Shown here: positions 5,638 through 10,712 of the stretch, one piece after another
Layout of the letters: every line of letters begins with the position of its first letter
How positions within the stretch are numbered: the stretch's first letter is position 1
DNA from: Gammaproteobacteria bacterium
GTDB lineage: Bacteria > Pseudomonadota > Gammaproteobacteria > Cardiobacteriales > Wohlfahrtiimonadaceae
Assembly (NCBI GenBank): GCA_003864535.1
Contig: BHEQ01000051.1
Span: 1-10,712, forward strand
Length of the DNA: 10,712 nucleotides
Direction: 5' to 3'
Translations under genes and position numbers: made by a program
Notes under the pieces: generated by a model
What the model saw: only the letters and a program-made list of their open reading frames with translations
Told to the model about the DNA's origin: nothing
Databases searched by the model: none

Positions 5638-7073
5638 GTGATGCTGCAAAACATATGAATGGTAAACTTTACGGTGTCGATAGTTATTTTTTTGGTGCAG
5701 CGACTGACACGCGTTTATTAAAAGCTGGACAGCTATTTTTTGCATGGAAGGGAATTAGTTTTGATGCGCATAATTTTTTAGAACTCGCTGCAAGCAATGG
5801 AGCCGTAGCTGCGGTTGTTGAGAGTTATAATCCCTCTTTAGAATTACCCCAAATTCTTGTTAAAAATAGCCAGAAAGCCTTGGGTAAATTAGCGCGTGAA
5901 TGGCGTAAAAAATGGCTTGGATTATGTTTTGCCATAACAGGTTCCAATGGCAAGACTACAGTCAAAGAGATGCTCACCAGTATATGTACGCAAGTTGGCA
6001 GAACTCATGCTACTTTTGGGAATTTAAACAACCATATAGGCTGTCCTCTAACGATTTTAGCTCTAAAACCTGAACATCAGTTTGCAGTTATTGAAATGGG
6101 CGCAAATCACCCTAAAGAAATATCCTATTTAACGGGGATAACTAAGCCTAATATCGCGATTTTAAATAATGCTGGAATGTGCCATTTAGAAGGCTTTGGC
6201 AGCTTACAAGGTGTAGCTACCTCTAAAGCTGAAATTTTTGAATCCTTAGCTGCTGATGCAACTGCGATTATCAATCTTGATGATGATTTTGCAACATTGT
6301 GGATTGATAAAGTTTACGCACAAAATCCTGCGCAAGCACTCCTTACTTTTGGATTAAACCCACTTGCTGATATTACTTTAGGTAATAATACTAAGCTTAA
6401 CAATATTCCGTTTGATCACCCAAGCAAAATCACAAAAGAGATTACAAAAGATCAAGTTACACCGCAGATATACACTATAAAAACCCCAAAAGGTGAGATT
6501 GAAATAAGCTTAGCTCTAGATGGAATGCATAATATCTGTAACAGCTTAGCAGCAACAGCTGCAGCAATCGCGGCGCATATTCCCTTAATTGCGATTAAAG
6601 ATGGGCTTGAGGCTTTAATTCCCGTTAAAGGGCGCTTACAAAAAATTATTTTAACACCTAATATCACTTTGATGAATGATAGTTATAATGCTAATCCAAG
6701 TTCTTTAAATGCGGGTATTGACGCTATAAAAACGCATCAAAATCAAGAAAATTGGTTGATTTTAGGAGATATGCGTGAACTTGGTCTTAATGCATCTGAA
6801 CTGCATTTTGCCTCAGGAAAATATGCAAAAGATGCAGGGTTTACCCATCTTTTTGGCTTGGGTGAGCTTAGCTCTTGTGCTTGCGCAGGTTTTGAGGCAG
6901 GCTCTAATCATTTTAAAACTCACGAAGAATTAATTAACGCTCTAATTATTTCATTAAATTTTATAATCCAATCATCCTTACCTAACAAACAAATAACATT
7001 ATTAATCAAAGGATCTTTTAGTATGAATATGCAAAAAATAACAGATAGACTGATTCAAATATTACAAACATAG
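5628..7073 (+). CDS. murF: UDP-MurNAc-tripeptide:D-alanyl-D-alanine ligase MurF
   Basis: The cytoplasmic ATP-dependent ligase adds the D-Ala-D-Ala dipeptide to complete the pentapeptide precursor. The product has 481 residues (E. coli 452). Motifs in order: TDTRLLKAGQLFFAWKG (26-42) of the N-terminal substrate domain, P-loop TGSNGKTTVKEM (104-115), GNLNNHIG (131-138), VIEMGANHPKEI (154-165), HLEGFGSL (186-193), GMHNICNSLAA (299-309), GRLQ (335-338), NDSYNANPSS (350-359) and GDMRELG (380-386). Two differences stand out: a polar expansion of about 18 residues (near 253-278), and KGSF at 461-464 where many MurF proteins have KGSR. The ATG overlaps the end of murE by 10 bases and has GGAG at 5618-5621, six bases before it, which fixes this start. 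Confidence 0.96.
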   Translation: MRLSDAAKHMNGKLYGVDSYFFGAATDTRLLKAGQLFFAWKGISFDAHNFLELAASNGAVAAVVESYNPSLELPQILVKNSQKALGKLAREWRKKWLGLCFAITGSNGKTTVKEMLTSICTQVGRTHATFGNLNNHIGCPLTILALKPEHQFAVIEMGANHPKEISYLTGITKPNIAILNNAGMCHLEGFGSLQGVATSKAEIFESLAADATAIINLDDDFATLWIDKVYAQNPAQALLTFGLNPLADITLGNNTKLNNIPFDHPSKITKEITKDQVTPQIYTIKTPKGEIEISLALDGMHNICNSLAATAAAIAAHIPLIAIKDGLEALIPVKGRLQKIILTPNITLMNDSYNANPSSLNAGIDAIKTHQNQENWLILGDMRELGLNASELHFASGKYAKDAGFTHLFGLGELSSCACAGFEAGSNHFKTHEELINALIISLNFIIQSSLPNKQITLLIKGSFSMNMQKITDRLIQILQT

Positions 7074-7138
7074 ATTATATCCCCACTATATTCTGAATAT
7101 CCAAAATACCCACAAAACTCAAAGAGATCGCTTACTTT

Positions 7139-8224
7139 ATGTTATACGCACTATCATTTTATTTAGAAACAAACCTTTGGGGAGCAATGCGCGTATTCCA
7201 ATATTTGTCAATGCGCGGGATTTGCAGCATTTTAACTGCCCTTTTATTTACCTTATTTATAGGCCCACACTTTATTAAGCGTCTTCAAAAACTCCAAATT
7301 GGGCAATTTGTCCGTGATGATGGTCCTCAAAGCCATTTATCCAAAAAAGGAACCCCGACTATGGGTGGATGCTTGATTATTATAGGAATATTATTTTCAA
7401 GTCTTTTATGGTCTGATCTTAGTAATCCTGATGTTTGGATAACTCTTGGTGTCCTTGTAAGCTTTGGTGGTGTCGGCTTTATGGATGATTACCTCAAAGT
7501 TGTAAAAAAACAATCACTAGGTTTAAGAGTTAAAGAGAAATATTTTTATTTAAGTTTATTTGGATTAGCGGCAGCAATCTCTTTATATTTTCTGGCTAAA
7601 ACGCCACAACAAACTTCTCTTCTAATTCCTTATGTTAAAGATTTAAGCATCCCTTTAGGATTGTTTTTTATCCCTTTTACGTATCTTGTAATAGTAGGTT
7701 CTAGTAATGCGGTAAATATTACCGATGGTTTGGATGGTCTTGCAATTATGCCAACTGTTATGATAGCAGGTGGACTGGCACTCTTTGCTTATGTTACGGG
7801 TAATATTGTCTTTGCTAGATACTTAGGATTACCGCATATCGTGGGAGCTGGAGATATGGTCATTATCTGCGCGAGCATCTTTGGGGCAGGTTTAGGCTTT
7901 TTATGGTTTAACACTTATCCTGCCCAAGTATTTATGGGAGATGTCGGTGCTTTAGCTCTTGGAGCGACTTTAGGTGTAATCGCGGTTATTGTGCGCCAAG
8001 AGCTTGTGTTTTTTATTATGGCTGGTTTATTTGTGGTTGAAACCCTATCAGTTATCATTCAAGTTATTTCGTATAAAACTCGAGGCAAGCGTGTGTTTGC
8101 AATGGCACCCATTCATCATCATTTTGAGCTTAAAGGCTGGCCTGAGCCGCGTGTAATTGTTAGATTTTGGATTATCACTGTTATTTTAGTTCTTATTGGA
8201 CTGGCTTCTTTAAAATTACGTTAA
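7139..8224 (+). CDS. mraY: Phospho-N-acetylmuramoyl-pentapeptide transferase MraY
   Basis: An integral membrane enzyme that transfers phospho-MurNAc-pentapeptide from UDP to undecaprenyl phosphate, making lipid I on the inner face of the membrane. The 361 residues match E. coli MraY (360) end to end, with about ten hydrophobic segments expected. Key sites visible are VRDDGPQSHLSKKGTPTMGG (58-77), the catalytic-site Asp pair in DDYLK (116-120), NAVNITDGLDGLAIMPT (190-206), FMGDVGALALG (265-275, with D268) and the APIHHHFELKGWPEPRV stretch (323-339, HHH 326-328). All are intact. The 65-nt gap after murF is the longest between the cluster genes; it shows no terminator and no convincing promoter. 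The Shine-Dalgarno sequence is weak (AAGAGAT, about 13 bases upstream). Confidence 0.98.
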   Translation: MLYALSFYLETNLWGAMRVFQYLSMRGICSILTALLFTLFIGPHFIKRLQKLQIGQFVRDDGPQSHLSKKGTPTMGGCLIIIGILFSSLLWSDLSNPDVWITLGVLVSFGGVGFMDDYLKVVKKQSLGLRVKEKYFYLSLFGLAAAISLYFLAKTPQQTSLLIPYVKDLSIPLGLFFIPFTYLVIVGSSNAVNITDGLDGLAIMPTVMIAGGLALFAYVTGNIVFARYLGLPHIVGAGDMVIICASIFGAGLGFLWFNTYPAQVFMGDVGALALGATLGVIAVIVRQELVFFIMAGLFVVETLSVIIQVISYKTRGKRVFAMAPIHHHFELKGWPEPRVIVRFWIITVILVLIGLASLKLR

Positions 8225-8259
8225 GCAACACTTACATAAGCGATACTGAAGGAGACATA

Positions 8260-9756
8260 ATGCCAAGCTTTCTTGACTCAAAATTCATGCAGGCACGCCA
8301 TTTAATTATAGGCTTTGGATCAACAGGTTTATCCATCGCTAAAGCTTTGGAGCATATTGGTATAGCTCAGATAAACGCGATTGACTCAAGAGATAATCCA
8401 CCGCATCAGTATGAAATTAAACGGCTTTGTCTAAATATCGCGCTCGGTGATTTTTCTCTAGAAGCTGCGCAACTGCTTTTAGATGAATGTGATTATATAT
8501 GGATAAGCCCAGGCGTTGCCTTAGCTACACATGCTTTACAAGATACTTTAAACCGTTTAGATATTACCCATATTGGTGGAGATATCGAGCTTTTTGGATT
8601 ATTAACCAATCAATTAGATAACAATAATCCGAGGATTTTTGCAATCACGGGTACAAATGGTAAAAGCACCGTAACGACTTTACTTGGCGATATGTTTAAG
8701 GCAGCTGGTTTTAGAACTTATGTTGGTGGTAATTTAGGTGAGCCTGCCTTAACACTTTGGCTTAATTGGGTTTTAGATAAGAATACTGAACAGTATCTTG
8801 ATAAAGATAGTGATCGGGATATTTATAAATATACTTATCAAGATAGTCATCAGAATGATAATTTAAAAGATATACCTATTTTTGTGCTTGAATTATCCAG
8901 CTTTCAGCTAGAAACAACCCGTAACTTAAATATTGAAGTTGGGGCTATTTTAAATATTGAGCCTGATCATCTAGATCGTTATCCAAGCTATAAGGATTAT
9001 CAAAAGACTAAATTTAAATTATGGGAACAAGCACAAAAATTAATCAGCAATCAAGATGATCTGATTCTTGAAAAAAAGCTTAGATTGCAAGATCGTCCTG
9101 CTTTTGCTAAGTTTACTCTACAGCATATTAAGCGTGCGAAAAATACTTGGTATCTGCGTGATATTTCTATTTATTATGAAAATAAACGCTTTATAGATAT
9201 CACTAAAATTCCTATAAGTGGCAAACATAATATTGCTAACGTGATGGCAGCAAGCGCAATGGGGCTCGCTGCTGGTATATATCCTGAGGCAATGATACGT
9301 GCGATTGTTAATTTTAAAGCTTTGCCACATCGCTGCGCTTTGGTAGCAACCGTTAATGGGGTGCGTTATTATAATGATTCAAAAGCGACTAATCTGCCCT
9401 CAAGCATTGCCGCAATTAAAGGGTTTGATGAAAATAAATGGTTGATTATGGGTGGTATTACGAAAGATCAAGACTTTAGCATCCTTAAAAAAGTCTTGGA
9501 TAAAAGTATCATCAAGCTTCTTTTAATTGGTGAAGATATTAGCCAGATAACTCAATATATTCCTGATTTTATTGACACAAAGTATGTTAAAACTCTAGAT
9601 GCTGCGGTAGAATTCATTTATCTGAATGCGCAGCCTTTGGATGTTGCTTTATTCTCACCAGCATGTGCAAGTTTTGATCAATTTGCAAATTATAATGCAC
9701 GCGGCGCGGCATTTATTAAGTTGGTTTTAAAACTAAAACAAAACATTAAAAATTAA
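8260..9756 (+). CDS. murD: UDP-MurNAc-L-alanine:D-glutamate ligase MurD, with an internal insert
   Basis: The cytoplasmic ligase adds D-glutamate to UDP-MurNAc-L-Ala. The ATG at 8260 gives 498 residues (E. coli 438); GGAG at 8251-8254, five bases ahead, supports it. A longer frame opens at 8167 inside mraY, but its extra 31 residues resemble nothing in MurD. Motifs: IIGFGSTGLSIA (16-27) of the N-terminal Rossmann-like domain, SPGV (83-86), P-loop TGTNGKST (130-137), YVGGNLGEPAL (154-164), VLELSSFQLE (209-218), NIEPDHLDRYPS (232-243), GKHNIANVMAA (321-331), LPHR (355-358), YNDSKATN (371-378), GG(IT)KDQDF (398-406) and the C-terminal SPACASFDQFANYNARG (466-482). About 33 extra polar residues (about 171-204) lie between GGNLG and the ELSSFQLE strand. 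Catalytic motifs are all present. Confidence 0.96.
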   Translation: MPSFLDSKFMQARHLIIGFGSTGLSIAKALEHIGIAQINAIDSRDNPPHQYEIKRLCLNIALGDFSLEAAQLLLDECDYIWISPGVALATHALQDTLNRLDITHIGGDIELFGLLTNQLDNNNPRIFAITGTNGKSTVTTLLGDMFKAAGFRTYVGGNLGEPALTLWLNWVLDKNTEQYLDKDSDRDIYKYTYQDSHQNDNLKDIPIFVLELSSFQLETTRNLNIEVGAILNIEPDHLDRYPSYKDYQKTKFKLWEQAQKLISNQDDLILEKKLRLQDRPAFAKFTLQHIKRAKNTWYLRDISIYYENKRFIDITKIPISGKHNIANVMAASAMGLAAGIYPEAMIRAIVNFKALPHRCALVATVNGVRYYNDSKATNLPSSIAAIKGFDENKWLIMGGITKDQDFSILKKVLDKSIIKLLLIGEDISQITQYIPDFIDTKYVKTLDAAVEFIYLNAQPLDVALFSPACASFDQFANYNARGAAFIKLVLKLKQNIKN

Positions 9757-9757
9757 T

Positions 9758-10712
9758 ATGAGCTTAATAACTAAAGAATCACTAGAATCACTCGAATCTC
9801 AAGAATTAGCAAACAAGCCTCAAGCTCCTAAGGCGTATGCTGTCGATCCTTGGATTTTATTAATCTCAGGAACTTTAATTTTAATTGGTCTCTTAATGGT
9901 GACCTCATCATCTTATCCCAATGCTTTACAACGCTATAATAACGGCTATTACTTTCTTATCCGCCAAAGTATTTATATGGTTATTGGTTTAGTTGGGGGT
10001 TTATTTTTATTTTCAATGCATACCGAAAAAATAGAAAGTTCAAGCCCTTATATCATTATTATGGTATCAGCATTACTAATTGCAGTGCTTATTCCTGGGA
10101 TTGGGCGTGAGATCAATGGCTCAATGCGTTGGCTCTCGCTTGGCCCTATCAACATCCAGCCTGCTGAACTCGCAAAATTTTGTACGATTATTTATGTGGC
10201 TAATTATCTCAAGCGCCATTATCAATTTTTAAGAAACAGCTTTTATGTACTCATAAGCCCACTTATTGTCTTATCGGTTGCGGGGGTTTTATTACTGTTA
10301 CAGCCTGATTTTGGATCAACGGTTGTAATCTTAATGATCTGTTTAGGCATGTTATTTATGAGTGGCGTGTCTTTATTACGCTTTAGCTTATTTTTATTTT
10401 CATCCATCGCACTAATGAGCGTTATTATTTTTGCAGCACCATATAGACGCGCTCGTTTAACTGCCTTTTCCAATCCTTGGGATGATCCTTTAAACAAGGG
10501 ATTTCAACTTATTCAATCGCTGATTGCAGTTGGGCGTGGTGAAGTGTATGGACAAGGAGTTGGTGGAAGTATTCAAAAACTTGGATACCTGCCTGAGGCT
10601 CATACTGACTTTATTTTTGCAGTCTATGCCGAAGAGACTGGAATTATTGGAGTTATCTTTTTAATTTCACTATTTCTTATTTTATTCTGGCGCTGTTTAT
10701 ATATTGGATATA
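9758..10712 (+). CDS. ftsW: Septal peptidoglycan glycosyltransferase FtsW, N-terminal part (cut by window edge)
   Basis: A SEDS-family membrane glycosyltransferase that polymerises lipid II at the septum together with FtsI. An ATG one base after the murD stop opens a frame of 318 codons that runs off the right edge without a stop; the family length is about 380-415. After a cytoplasmic tail of about 30 residues come hydrophobic segments starting with WILLISGTLILIGLLMV (32-48). SEDS hallmarks are GREINGSMRWLSLGPINIQPAE near residues 120-141, LLQPDFGS with the conserved Asp (about 184-191), and the extracytoplasmic run from AFSNPWDDPLNKGFQL to YLPEAHTDFIFAV. FtsW rather than RodA or SpoVE is favoured by context. 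No separate Shine-Dalgarno sequence is clear, so coupling to murD is likely. The tail includes a small LES repeat. Confidence 0.95.
   Translation, partial: MSLITKESLESLESQELANKPQAPKAYAVDPWILLISGTLILIGLLMVTSSSYPNALQRYNNGYYFLIRQSIYMVIGLVGGLFLFSMHTEKIESSSPYIIIMVSALLIAVLIPGIGREINGSMRWLSLGPINIQPAELAKFCTIIYVANYLKRHYQFLRNSFYVLISPLIVLSVAGVLLLLQPDFGSTVVILMICLGMLFMSGVSLLRFSLFLFSSIALMSVIIFAAPYRRARLTAFSNPWDDPLNKGFQLIQSLIAVGRGEVYGQGVGGSIQKLGYLPEAHTDFIFAVYAEETGIIGVIFLISLFLILFWRCLYIGY
9776..9802 (+). repeat. 9-bp tandem repeat in the ftsW 5' end
   Basis: GAATCACTA, GAATCACTC and GAATCTCAA follow one another, giving ESL-ESL-ESQ in the cytoplasmic tail of FtsW. The unit is three codons, so copy-number change would keep the frame. 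Confidence 0.65.

Noticed and set aside
7074..7138. murF-mraY gap: CCCAC words (MraZ boxes in reverse?) and the palindrome ATATTCTGAATAT (7088-7100)
   Set aside because: The reverse-strand TGGG words are not at 10-bp spacing, and the 6+1+6 palindrome has too short a loop and no T-run to be a terminator. An operator remains possible but unsupported.
8167..8259. Longer murD starting inside mraY
   Set aside because: The extra 31 residues have no MurD similarity, while ATG 8260 has a GGAG ribosome site at ideal distance.
10243..10497. Reverse-strand open frame of 84 codons inside ftsW
   Set aside because: It is antisense to conserved FtsW membrane segments and shows no motif.
1..10712. CRISPR arrays, tRNA or rRNA genes, insertion sequences, attachment sites
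   Set aside because: The window was read for spaced identical repeats, tRNA-like cloverleaf ends and transposase motifs; none were found. The repeats seen are short and lie within genes or the leader.

Overview
The window is the front part of a division and cell wall (dcw) cluster, encoded on the + strand, with the 5' part of a divergent lipid A gene at the left edge. MraY ends like the enterobacterial protein (APIHHHFELKGWPEPRVIVRFWI pattern, no long betaproteobacterial insert), the Mur ligase is of the meso-diaminopimelate type (DNPR motif), and LpxK implies lipid A. This points to a Gram-negative gammaproteobacterium with an AT-rich genome (GC in the mid 30s per cent by eye). I cannot name the genus from the sequence alone.

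Layout. Positions 1-384 (- strand) hold the first 128 codons of lpxK. Positions 385-724 are a divergent intergenic region with a likely lpxK promoter on the - strand, a very good sigma70-type promoter for the dcw operon on the + strand (TTGACG, 17 bp, TATAGT), and, starting at the last base of its -10 box, an array of TGGGT-type repeats every 10 bp that matches the known MraZ operator. From 725 onward come rsmH (mraW), ftsL, ftsI, murE, murF, mraY, murD and the 5' part of ftsW, which runs off the right edge. Genes are tightly packed (1-nt gaps, an ATGA overlap at ftsI/murE, an 11-nt or shorter overlap at murE/murF), so they are probably one transcription unit.

How they work together. MurE, MurF and MurD are cytoplasmic amino acid ligases that build the UDP-MurNAc pentapeptide. 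MraY moves it to the lipid carrier as lipid I. FtsW (glycan polymerase) and FtsI (transpeptidase) use the flipped lipid II at the septum, with FtsL as part of the FtsQLB activator of that pair. RsmH methylates 16S rRNA and is a customary member of the cluster. LpxK makes lipid A for the outer membrane.

This is a conserved housekeeping region and I found no new defence, mobile or biosynthetic system in it. What deserves a second look is: (1) MraZ-type operator repeats although the mraZ gene itself is missing from its usual place before rsmH; (2) a MurE of 604 residues with three separate in-frame tandem-repeat tracts and altered nucleotide-binding motifs; (3) similar hydrophilic, repeat-rich expansions in MurF, MurD and the FtsW N-terminus, suggesting a genome-wide tendency to in-frame repeat growth.
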